64,000 bases of DNA, from NCBI RefSeq assembly GCF_000237925.1, contig NW_017386036.1, positions 682,001 to 746,000 on the forward strand, written 5' to 3'. The translations under genes were made by a program, and so were the position numbers. Every line of letters starts with the position of its first letter. Positions within the stretch are counted from its first letter, which is position 1. Source of the DNA: Schistosoma mansoni. Taxonomy: Eukaryota; Platyhelminthes; Trematoda; Strigeidida; Schistosomatidae. A model generated the notes under the pieces. It saw only the letters and a list, made by a program, of their open reading frames with translations, did no database searches and was not told the origin of the DNA. This document shows positions 50,001 through 61,097 of this stretch, in pieces.

Positions 50001-53000
50001 GGGCTGCAATCTGTCGGGGCATAGGCGGAGATGACGAAAAGACACCGTTTCTCACGCCGGTTTCTTCTTACTTTGATGGAAATTTCTAATCTAACAGCAC
50101 ATAACCGACTGTTAATGGGGATCCAATCGATTAGTGCTGCCTCAGCCCTAGCGCTTAGTGCAACACCAACGCCAGCAAGACCAGACGAAGATGCCACAGA
50201 GTCCCCGGATAAGCGCACGTGAAACAAGCTTTTCGAAGCGACAGATGGAGAGCGAATTTGTAGTACTTCACTAGAGTCTTGAATACGGGTCTCGGATAGA
50301 CAGCAAACATCAACATTAAGACTTTCTAAAGACATAGCCAGCCCCATCTGTTGTCCGATCTGCATTAGTGTGCGAACGTTGAAGGAAGCCAGCTTGAACG
50401 GCGTACGTGGTTTCAGAAAGATTGCTTCAGTATTCGTAATCGGTGGAAGCATTCACTTTCAACCAGACAGTGACTGGAGATCGTTTAGATAGGACAGAGT
50501 TTCCACCATGGGCGAGCTACTGCATAAGTTGGAAAGGAAGGATACACAATTTGGGAATAAAGGGAGTGAAAAAGCGACGTAGTAAATAATAGCAATAATA
50601 ATAATAATGGTAATAATAATAATAAGAGTGTAAATTGTCTTGCTTCCAGTATGAGCGAGAATAGTATCGTCAATAGAATTCATCATTTCATTTATTTGTG
50701 TGTGGGCTGTGATACTGCCCGGGTGCCCAAACCGAAGCAGGTGGTTTTCTTAGGGGGCCACACCCCGAGCCTTTGACCTAAAGGTCTGATCCACAAGGAC
50801 TTCTTGGTCGTAGGGATTGGTCTTATACCTAGATATCTTTGTTTCTTGGTTTAAATGATGGTATGCTAGGTCCGCTCAACAACACTATTCTTTGTGTGAA
50901 TGTGCCGCTAGCTTAAATGTAACAAATACTCCCATAATTTAAAAAAGACTATTGGTTGTCTCCTATGTGGTTGTTACACTTCTGCAGATGGCTCGTAAAT
51001 AAGTACCTGAACTTTATTGATTGAATCACACCTCAACTGGGATAACTATCTCAGTCACCAAACCTTAACATTAATTCAGATTTCTAAACAGAAGGCTCGA
51101 ATTTCTCCAGCATAAATTCTTCCATTTTTGATGGGTTTTTTTAATGGTTTTTTTTCAATTTTCATAGTTGTTAACAAACCTGAAATATTACAATGTACTG
51201 CTCCATTTAAAAACAGAAAAGACGATGAAGCTAAAAAACTCGAATCAGGAGATACGTTATCTTTAGTTTACGAACTTCAACGGCTTGGTAACCACATCCT
51301 AAACGTTGCTGATCGTATGCAAAAGACGTTTTCTGCCAACAACTCTATGGACATAGCTCTCACTAACTGTAATCGACTTGAGATAGTAAACAAAAGAGAC
51401 GTAAGTACTATCTTCCATCCATTTTCCACTCAGATTGTTATTTTTCAATTGGATATAAGTCAATTGATCATGGTTAACACTTGGTAGCAATTTACTGAGA
51501 CGTATACGAGTCTAAACTGCTATTCATATTTACTTGCTGTTGTCCCTTGCCTGCACCACCTTTTCATTGCTGTACTTTTGATGCTTTCGGTAGGATCATC
51601 ATGTCCCCACGTTTCTAAACCTACAGTCAGAATACCAGAAAACCGATCGAATAGTCGCGAGCAATTTCATTACGTGCACCCATAACTCACGATAATATGT
51701 ATAGGTGAAATATCAAGACAACCCTAAATAATAAGTTTTAATGCGTACACAACTAGGATATTTGCAGTCCAAAACCGTGCAATAGATTCTTAGTTGATTG
51801 ATAGCAGTCTATGAGCGGCAAAAGTGACAACGTTAGTCAATAGGTCAAAAAATAGCTTGCTGTCCGGACTACACAAAAGTCCCACAGACTAAATTTTTAA
51901 TAAATACAAATTAGTGGTTTATTAGCTTATCGAAAAACAAATCAAATTTCCTTTTATTCTTGTTCCATCCTATCAACTGTTATATGTAATGTTTAAGTGG
52001 TAACTTACGAATTTTGGCGTCCTTACAATGCGAAAGCTGACAATAATATCATATCGGTGTAGTAGTATTTTGTAGAGTTCAAAATGTGTTGAGAAATGTC
52101 ATGGTGATAATTTTATTGGTACGTAATGAAATAGGTTATTCAGTTCATATAATTCCTGAATACCTATTCATAACCAATAAATTTTCAATATTGTATGAAA
52201 CACCACGGGGCATAAACAGAAATAGTTAACGTTGCAAGTTACAACCTCATCAAATCTAGATTCTGCAGCTTTCTGATCGAAGATCTCCATGAGTAGTATT
52301 GAACAGTACATTTACGTAACTCTTGATTATTGTGCAGCTTCTGTATATTACAGTCTGAATAACATTGAATAAACCATTTGATTGTTTTAAAAGATTCAGC
52401 GGAAAACACCTTTGTGCTCATCCAATTCCTAAGTCATTAATGTATCTGTACAGTGTCGTTAACTGAAATATGTCCTTCTACGCCTAATTTAGAAAATGAT
52501 TATATTTTTCTCTTTTGTCACAGTCAATATGCAACCCGGAGAGTAACAAGGAATTCGATCCGTTATCTAATGTTCGATCTACAGATGTTACAATCTCTTC
52601 TCCGAATCCACCCATCTACTTGTCATCAGTCAACAGTTCAGATGACATTTCGAAATCAGAATCTTGTGTACGTGTAGATAGTAGAGTCATTTTAGCATGA
52701 TTTTCGTGGTGTTCAATTCACACAAGACACATGACTGTCCTCCTCTGTATTGTGGTTAACTTGCGACTAAAACCTAAAATTAGCCTTTCATTGATCACGT
52801 CGATCTGGGTAACCGGAAGTTACCAGCTAATCACATAACACAATTAAACTTTAGTTAAAATAATGAGTAGAATTTTGACATGTGTTGTTCACCCTAATTA
52901 CTTTTTCAAAAATCACCTCAACATCAGTGAAAGTCGTCACTTTGAAGTAGATCCTGTCATAAGCAATATATGGCAAATTTCTTGAGTATATTAGTCATTT

Positions 53001-56000
53001 TGATTGAATATAGACTAATTTTATTATAACAACTGTTTGATAACAAGTAAACTAATCACAACATCGTTTGGAAATTACCTTATACCCACTATATTTTACA
53101 TATTATGATCTTTAGATCCTATATATCCTCAGGATCTGCTAGTGTAACTTTCAATGTAGGTTCCCATGAAATCGGGAAAGCTAGGTGAAAAGGTCGAACC
53201 ACAGTTAATCTCTCTATTAATCTGTCAGTTAACTTTTGTGGTCAAGACCACAAACGTAATCACATAAATTGTCTCCACACAGTTAGATGTCAGAAGTTGG
53301 AGTAGATGTAGTAGATCGATCCATCAATTTTTCCCCTCAATAAGATGAATAGGATACGTAATAGATGTTTTCACCCACCTCCTCTAAATTTCTGTGTTGG
53401 TTAGTGAAGAAGTAGTGACATCATGATGTATCAGGTATCCATGGATTCTTCGACAGTTGATTTAAACCGTATATGGAGGTGGAGGCCTTCTACTTGGTCC
53501 TTACAGGCTTTTCAATATATTTTTTACGTAACAGAATCCTAAATCGATTGCGGTTATCTACATACTGTCATTCCTTATAATCTCCAAAATCTTAGACAAT
53601 GTCATCCTCATATTTCCCACTCTATTGTTTCGACCTGTATCCTTCATGTTTAATTTACTACTATAATTAATATTGTTGTTTCGAATTCTTTCTGTTAGTC
53701 CCCTCTCTCTGTGATGCACTTTTGAGTCTAGGTTTTATGTTTGTCCCTACTATTTTTATGCAACTTGATTCAATTATGCTGTCTACTTTATGAACATCAG
53801 TCCACCCATCACATTCTCTTTTTGCCTCTAGGAATTCTACTCAGAGGTATTTGTATAATTAAGTGATATTTTAAAGACTATTGACAAAGTCTTAAAATAA
53901 ACGTTACAGCTTGATAACGTATTACTAGTTAAACCAGATTTCTTTTTACTTTTTATATAAATATTTGACTGGACATTTTCAACAAAATCATCTTCCTAAC
54001 TAAACACAAGAGTTGAAAAATTAAAAAGAGAACGCTGAATGATCATTAGTCAAAGAGCAAGTAAAGGAGTAAAATTATTAGGGTAAGAGCACTTAGAAAA
54101 ACTCGTGGTTTGATAATAACAGTTGAAACAGAATGTATTCGACATGTATCATCACTAATGTGTAGAATTTATTTTAAAATATAAGGTAATCCTGTTTACT
54201 TGCCGAACGTTGCTTAAGGTTGTCTCCTATATAGTGTGACTGCAAACCTTTATTCCTCATATTTTCATCCTGTCATCTTAATACGTCATAGGATGGTTTA
54301 GTTTTTTGCCGATCAAACAAAAACATTTCAGTACTTTTGTGCATCAGACACCTTGTTCTCACTTGATAAAATGTAACTTTTTGTATATTCTAAAATAAAC
54401 TAACTATTTCAGGAAAATTACATGGTTTCCAAATCAACTTTCTCAACAGCTGGGTCGTTAGATAACGAGGGGCTAAATTCGTCCAAAAAGTCTGCTGATC
54501 ATGACCCTATAGATCTCCAAGCTCCTACTACATTTAGTCATTCTAATGCAGAAGCGGTCCCATCGGCAGTGCTTAATAGTAGTTCTACACTCTCCACTAC
54601 GATACTGCCGTCTCAGGGTCAACCGTTGACACCAAATACTCAGATAATATCATCATTTTATCAACAACCTTCAGGACATCAAAACCATCTTCCCACCCAG
54701 TCTCGAGTACAACCCTCAATACCTCTATCCTCTCAAAACTCAGCACAACCTAAAGTTGATTGCAATGATACTCCTAGGATGCCTAACACATCAACTCCGA
54801 CGTTACAACAGTATAGTACGCCATCTTTCAGGGCACGTCATTTTAGTGTTTTTTGTGAACATCATACCGTTCAGTTCAATTTGTAAACAATTAAACAGAA
54901 GGCTTTTCGGTTCTGAAGCTCTTATATCACCTGTCAGATTTCGTTTTAGCGGGTCCTTAATGAAAATCCAGAATATTTTACATTTTCTGACTAGGGTGGT
55001 TTAGTAGTCACGGCGTTCAACTTCCGAGCCTTACGTCATTATTTCGAATTCCGCTGTGTAGTTCATTTTCGGCTGCTCAGTTGATTAGTATCAGTTACTT
55101 AATTATTCTTACCGTGGTCTTACCACGTAAGAAGTATCAACGTCGAGATATTGCAATAATGCAATTTTGCACCTAAATCCATGAAATTAAAGAAAATCAA
55201 AACATGTTTAGATCAGTCTTGGTCATTCCATATCACACTCATATTGGCGTCAGATAAAGTTTAGAAAATATCAGTAACATGAAAATAAAACAATTAACTG
55301 AACGGAAATAATTATTACCTGATGTAATCCGATCATTAAAATCTAAATATTATCTGAACAATTACATGTTTAACATTACGTTCAATTATATGTCAAGAAA
55401 AATTTGCTTTGTAAATAACTTCGTTTGTTTACGTGTAGAAGGTAGTATTATAATGTAGGGATATCTTACGAATAAGACTTTCCTTCGGTGAATGTGTCGT
55501 GGACACGCGTTGTTTATGTGTTCTGCGCTGAGACGAAACGGCCAGTGAATGCTGTTTGGTTTTTATTTACAAAATCCACAAGCCTCTACTGATAATTTTA
55601 TTCGATGCTCGGAAAGAACTCACTTTTGCATTTTTGAAATTCCGACACGTTTTAGTCGGTACAGCTGTGGTAGTTAGTAGCGTTTCTAAGGGTAGGAGTT
55701 GGGTGTTTTTACTAATTCCGTGAGTAATGTTCAGGCCGCTAGCAAAACCAATTTATGACGTCTTTAGAAATGGCTCGCATTCGTGATTTAGCATTTGACA
55801 GAAAGTTACTTGTGTAGTTACCACAGTAGATTCCAACTTAGACTTTCCAAAATTAAGTGAATTCACTTTGGACCCCGACAAACGGCGCTTGACATTTCAA
55901 GTAACATTTAATTACATCGCAAATAAATAACACCGCGATAATGGAGTAGGTAAAGACTTATTTCTCAAGCGTTCCTCGAAGAGAAGCGTGCACTCCCACT

Positions 56001-59000
56001 GGGATTAGACTTCTTATCAACTTTACATCCATATCCTTTGAGAGTTTCATTGATACCTTATGTATTTATTCCTTGAACCTTTTGCGTTCATCTTCAGTTA
56101 GTTCATAAGACATGTGTCTTAAATTGAATACTTCATTGGATTTCTGGTAATCTTGACTTAATTTCATCAACTTAATTTAATGTGGGACGTTTAAAAGAAC
56201 GATAGTTAGGATGTATATAGTTTTGAAGATTACACAATTTACTTCTCAATATCTGAATTTTTTTATATCCTAGTGAAGAAGTAAGTACGGATAACTTCCG
56301 GGACCTATTAATGGACTGTTATTCTATATATATTCCTATTGTATAACTATTCAGTAACTAGATTATATATATCTATATTCATCTTATTATAAGCTTCATT
56401 TGGACTTATTGATTATTATTATTCTACGATTTACTGTTCCTGAATTATACTCAGTTTATCGATTACTGTCTCCCATGTTCACGGCCACATTTGGCTTGAT
56501 CTTGTACAAACTAATGGATTTTTACTAAGTCTGTTGCCAAAATAGCTTCTCGTAAACTCATCACATAAGACTGCGAACACAATAAAGAGTGAAAACAATT
56601 CAGATCTAGGTTAACCAAAAGTCTAAGAAACGACCGTGAGCAGTGGTGGGAAATGAAAGCAAAAGCGATGGAAAAGGCAGCGACTGTAGGCAACATCAGG
56701 CAACTCTTCAGACTAATAAAAGAAACCGGAATTAAGAAGTCAAGTGTAAGTGAAACGATCTCGGAGAAAGACGGAACCCTTATCTGCTCTCAGCTCAGAC
56801 GTTTAGAACGATGGGCAGAACATTTAAGGAGCAGTTCAGCTGGCCTTCAGCTACTCTACAACTACCTACCATTCCCAAACAGTCTGAATGGAACATTGAA
56901 GTAGGTCCCCAAACTCTAGCTGAAGTATAAAAGGCTATAGCTAATCTGAAACGAGGAAGAGCGGTTGGTCCAGATAGATTGGCTCCAAATGTCTTTAAGT
57001 GTTTCGGTCCAATTTTAGCGACTAGGTTGACTAATATTTTGGCTGAAATCTGGGAGTTGGGTGTAATCCCATCCGACTGGTTACAATCACTGATTGTCGC
57101 AATATATAAGAAGGGGTCAAAATCACCCCGTACCAACGATAGAGGGATTAGTTTGACTAATATAGCATCTAAAATGCTTGCCTCAATAATTATCGGGCGC
57201 CTAACTAAGACTCGTGAACTGTAAACACGAGAAAATCAAGCTGGCTTCAGACTTGGTCGTGGCTGTATGGACCACATATTCACTATTTGTCAGGTTTTAG
57301 AGCACAGACATGCTTATCGGCGTCCGACGATGATAGTTTTTCTTGACTTAAAAGCAGCATTTGACTCTGTAGACCACGAAGCTCTGTGACAGTGTTTGTC
57401 ATTGAACGCTGTACCTCAGAAGTACATAAACCTTGTGAAGACTCTTTACTCAAACACTATCAGCCAAGTCAAAGGTTAGGGCAAACTGTCATCTGACTTT
57501 GCAACCACAAATGATGTTAGGTAAGGCTGTCCACTATCTCCATTTTTGTTTAACCTCATCATAGACCTACTGCTGGAAGTAACACTCGTCAACTGAATTT
57601 TTAGGAATTGATCTCCTACCAGGAGGTCCAGATGACATAATCCTGTTTGTGAAGACGCTGATGAAATGCAGAATCTTCTGTTAGCACTGAGTAATAATAC
57701 CAGGATGTTTGGGATGCGTTTCTCCCCCTCTAAATGTAAATTGTTACTCCAGGACTGGTCTGCGTCAACACCTGAACTAAGGATAGGGAGTGAAGTAGTC
57801 GAACGCGTCGACAACTTCACTTATTTTGGAAGTCTGATCAGCCCTAATGGGTTGGTGTCTAACGAAATCTCAGGACGGATTCCAAAAGCTCGCTTGACTT
57901 TTGCCAACTTACGTCACGTATGGCGAAGGAGAGATATTTGTCTGTCACTTAAGGGACGAGTATACTGCGCAACAATCTGTTCCGTGGCCATTAAGAGTAG
58001 AAGATACTCGTAAGCTACAAGTATTTGGCCACAAATGCCTTAGAAATATTGCTCGCATCTTCTGGGATCACCGGGTAAGTAATAGTGGGGTTAGACATAG
58101 CGTATTGGGGAATGATGGTAAATCAGTTGATGAGGTCATGAATCTTCATCTACTGAGATGATTGGGCCACGTGTTATGTATGCCTGAACACCGATTACCA
58201 CGACACGCTATGCTGACTAGTGTTAGAGACGGTTGGAAGAGAGTTAGGGGCGGCCAAACCAAAACGTGGCATCAGTGCTTGAAGTCACTAACTTCTCGTC
58301 TAAGCTATGTTGGCAGATGCAGACTACTTGGTTGGAGTCCGCGTGGTTATCGTAACCAATGGTTGGAGACTGTGACATGGCTCAGAATCGATCACAATGG
58401 CGCAGGTGTATACACTCTTTATCTTCCCTTAAGCCTTGAGATTAAAATCGCTTCTTATCTATCTTTCTTCCTGTACTACATCATTATATACAATGTTTCT
58501 TTTATATGTTACAACCATTAAATTAACTACTTCTATGAATTCGGTGTTGATCTTGTTGTGCTAATGAGGTATAGCAATTTGGACCGGTGCATATATGTGC
58601 CTTGACCTACGTTGCAGCTGACTGACTGCTATTTGTACTCTGTGATGCCATGCTCACAGATACCATGGTTCTTCTGTGTTACGCTGGTCAGTTAAAACGA
58701 AAGTGATCAGTGTTCCACAATATTTCTTTGCTAATGCATCAAGAATATCCTGTGTAGACAGCATCTTATGAATATTACTACTTTGTCGGTTCTTGGGGGG
58801 TTAGTGGCTCATCGAGTTTCACCTCGTTACATTGAAATCGTTTAAACGTTAGGGTTAAACATATCTTGTTGGTATATCAAAAGCACTCGAGTATGTCCGT
58901 TTATTCTGTGATTCGAACTATTTTATCATCCCTATCCTGTTGATGGTCCTAGGCTCGATTCCCGCGTGCAGCTTTGTGGACGCGCATTACCGAAAAGTTA

Positions 59001-61097
59001 TACACCGGGATGAAACCGCCGTCGAGTGCTTCCAGATATTGGCTAACAGTCGTTCTTAGTTCCATGTGATCTTCAGTCGTAAGAATGCCACGCTCACTTT
59101 GTCAATCAGTGCCTTCACGCCTGCATCAAATCCTCTTTGTTCATCAGTATTGCTGCTCAGGTGCGTGGAAGCGTCCACCTCTTCCAGTGCTCCGTCGAGT
59201 GTGATTTGGTTGGTGCTCGCTGTGCTGTATTTCAGGATCTTGCTTTCACCATTTTGGATGTCGAGATCTACTACTACGGAAACGACAGTGGCACTGTATA
59301 TTGACGCTCAAGCGTCCTATCAAAATGTTCAGGTGTCTTCCTGGGAATTTCTATAAGATAAACTACAGCCCCTTATAAAGATGGTCTTTGTCATATTCGC
59401 CGCTGTTTTGAAGGGTGTTATGACGATCCTGATGCCGTTGGTTTTCCATCCTATAAGAGCTTTTGTGCTTTTCTGGACGGTATCAGTGCAATTCCTTGTG
59501 TATGTGGTGCACTTTCTTCTTCGTGATCGAAATACAACATCATCTCTCCTGAAATTAGTCTTTTTTGTCCACATTATGTCTAATAGGATTCATATATTTC
59601 AAACAACACAAGATTCTATCTTATTTTCGCCGTTTGTATGGTTCTCTCGGTCTTCCACATTGTGTAGATAATCCTTGATCCGATATTAGTTTTTGCTCTG
59701 TTTTTCGGAAGAGGCATCGGCCTCGTGGCTTTGCAAGAATCTCGCCTTTCATCTTGAAGCATCCAAACTGTTTATATGAATACCTTTCAACTCAGGAAAT
59801 GGATTTTGTTTTTCCATGATTAGCCATATTTTCTTTGGGTTATCTGATTTCCTCTGTACTGGTCTGGGGACTGGAAGTAGACATCAGTGGAGTTAAATGG
59901 GGTTCAAAGAGTCTTTGATAACGGTTTCAACCAAAGAATGTGTACATCTTATTGACAAGCTGAAAACGAGTTTAACTGCAAATACAGTTTACGAAAAACA
60001 GACTTCCTCACTATTTAAACAAAAGAGTGACATTTTAAAAAAGTTCAGTATTTAAAGAAATGCAGTACAGTTTCCTTTCTTTGTTAAACGTATGATCTCT
60101 TCTTGTTTATTTATTATTAGTTATAAAAGTTTGTTTTTGTCGATTATCAGCCTCCCGGTGTAGCAAACATGCCACCAAATATGGGTCCTTACGCTCGGCA
60201 ATCTGGAACACAACCAAACACCAATAGACCTATGGGTATGCTTGTAACCCCTCCAAATCCATCATCTAACATGTTTACACCTGTAATTCCACCGTGCGAT
60301 CCTTCAGCTGGATTAGGGACACCACAGCGTCCAATTATGCCGCCTCTTTCAGGCTCTCCTAGGAATTCTACGACACAAAGTGCAATACAGTCCACACCTA
60401 TGATTCCACATGTGAGTTTCCTTGCCAAACTATTTGTCTTTATATTATCCTGTACCGATCTCTGATTTATATTATCTTTTGAATGGAATATTGTACATTA
60501 TTAACGTTTGTTCATCGATTATGTGATAAAGAAGTTATCCGGCCTACTGTCTAATTCAGTAATTTAATTAATGAATCGTAACATAATTATTAAATATAAC
60601 ATAAACGTATCGATACAATCCCATTCACGCCTTGTAATAAAATGAAAATGAGAACTTACCGCTCGCAATTTATTTATTTGTTAGGTGAACTAAATATATA
60701 GCAAGCAAAACAATCACTATCCACATTATTTTTTGGAGTGTATCATTGATCTCATGTGATTCCATTATTTAACTGATGGCGACTGCCACTTTTTCCATTT
60801 ACTAGGTTCAGCATAAGTATTAATGTTGTTTGAGTTATAAAGTATCGTTTTACATTTTGTTTTTCTCAACAGGGCATGTCATATCCACCTATGTATCCCC
60901 CTCCAGCTCAAAGTATGAATTCTTCGACACGTCCCATGTGTCCTCCAATTCAAAATACTTTTGTATCGGGTTCCTACAATTCAATGCATTCTAGTGCTGC
61001 CCTTCCTGTAACATCACTAAACACTATCTTATCAAAAGCAAGCCCGGCTCCTAATGAGACTCATTATTACACCCCATCCTATCCTAATTATCAATAA
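44025..61097 (+). CDS. TFG: TFG-like protein (PB1 domain, coiled coil, Pro/Ser-rich tail), at least 7 exons
   Basis: TFG organises COPII coats at ER exit sites. Supported exons are 44025-44196, 44228-44311, 51168-51400, 52524-52667, 54413 to about 54886, 60151-60411 and 60873-61097. Residues 1-85 form a PB1 domain: [38 protein letters not shown] and the acidic OPCA motif [17 protein letters not shown]. Exon 3 gives a coiled-coil-like stretch ([15 protein letters not shown]). Exon 4 has KEFDPLSNV, recalling the FDPL of vertebrate TFG. The tail is rich in Pro, Ser, Gln and Met and ends YTPSYPNYQ. Exon 5 lacks a clear donor and further exons may lie in 54.9-60.1 kb. Introns 1-4 are 31, 6856, 1123 and 1745 bp; the last is 461 bp. 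The 5' exons identify it strongly; the tail is assigned by phase and composition. Confidence 0.87.
44312..46732 (+). other. TFG intron 2, first part, no other feature recognised
   Basis: AT-rich intronic sequence after the donor at 44312. A 68-codon frame at 44941-45147 is unsupported. No repeat family was recognised before the solo LTR. Confidence 0.45.
46733..47238 (-). mobile_element. Solo gypsy-type LTR in TFG intron 2
   Basis: The segment aligns, with clear divergence, to the LTR of the gypsy fossil at 38497-39046 (shared blocks include GCCAAATGTGGC and GCAGTCTAG). It has LTR-like ends and no internal region beside it, so it is best read as a solo LTR. It directly abuts the 3' tail of the RTE LINE at 47241. 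It is an old fossil; the three LTR copies in the window differ clearly from one another except where duplicated. Confidence 0.65.
47241..50798 (-). mobile_element. RTE-like LINE, nearly complete coding region, in TFG intron 2 (antisense)
   Basis: On the minus strand a short 5' leader precedes a 435-codon frame (50452-49145) with the AP endonuclease: [19 protein letters not shown] (usually GDFN) and LESDHALV. Frame 49244-48879 is the linker, and a 537-codon frame (48870-47257) is the [51 protein letters not shown] and the intact catalytic [10 protein letters not shown]. The C-terminal [20 protein letters not shown] follows. Two apparent single-base frameshifts, near 49250 and near 48895, separate the frames. 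The 3' end has ACCAATATATATGTG and a TAAA/TAA tail. It looks young. The part 49284-50798 belongs to the right inverted arm. Confidence 0.93.
49284..52123 (-). repeat. Right arm of the inverted repeat, inner block
   Basis: Reverse complement of 40020-42859, nearly base for base. It contains the 5' part of the RTE LINE, TFG intron 2 sequence and the functional TFG exon 3 (51168-51400). The inner boundary is at 49284, in the middle of the LINE endonuclease frame, which continues uninterrupted here but is cut in the left arm. The right arm is therefore the intact context. Confidence 0.95.
55489..56500 (-). repeat. Right arm of the inverted repeat, outer block
   Basis: Reverse complement of 38808-39819. 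It includes TFG intron 5 sequence and, from about 56264, part of a gypsy-type LTR. The match ends where a 5'-truncated LINE begins (about 56505). The 3365 bp between this block and the inner block carry TFG exons 4 and 5 and have no counterpart in the left arm except the 200-N gap. Confidence 0.94.
56264..56504 (+). mobile_element. Partial gypsy-type LTR, interrupted by a LINE
   Basis: About 240 bp matching the start of the LTR at 38497-39046, in opposite orientation as part of the inverted arm. It is cut off at the 5' end of the LINE at 56505 and is not seen again beyond that LINE. A fossil fragment. Confidence 0.75.
56505..58632 (+). mobile_element. Second RTE-like LINE family, 5'-truncated, decayed, in TFG intron 5
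   Basis: Plus-strand frames give linker sequence ([30 protein letters not shown]) and RT blocks [54 protein letters not shown] and [32 protein letters not shown] and [19 protein letters not shown] follow. The endonuclease is missing and the YADD region is damaged. Stops and frameshifts divide it into at least six frames. The sequence ends around GTGCATATATGTGCC ... CTGACTGACTG near 58632. It is related to, but clearly distinct from, the copies at 24.9 and 47.2 kb. Confidence 0.85.
58860..59762 (-). mobile_element. SR2-like RTE LINE scrap, second copy, in TFG intron 5
   Basis: Inverted, about 99 percent identical counterpart of 32007-32820 (partner coordinates sum to 91769). It shares the same decayed endonuclease-to-RT junction. 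A further 70 bp at 58860-58930 matches 33180-33250 less closely, with 340 bp present at the first site missing here. It is antisense to TFG and non-coding. Confidence 0.75.
59763..60150 (+). other. End of TFG intron 5, no separate feature
   Basis: AT-rich sequence leading into the acceptor at 60150. Nothing else recognised. Confidence 0.4.
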
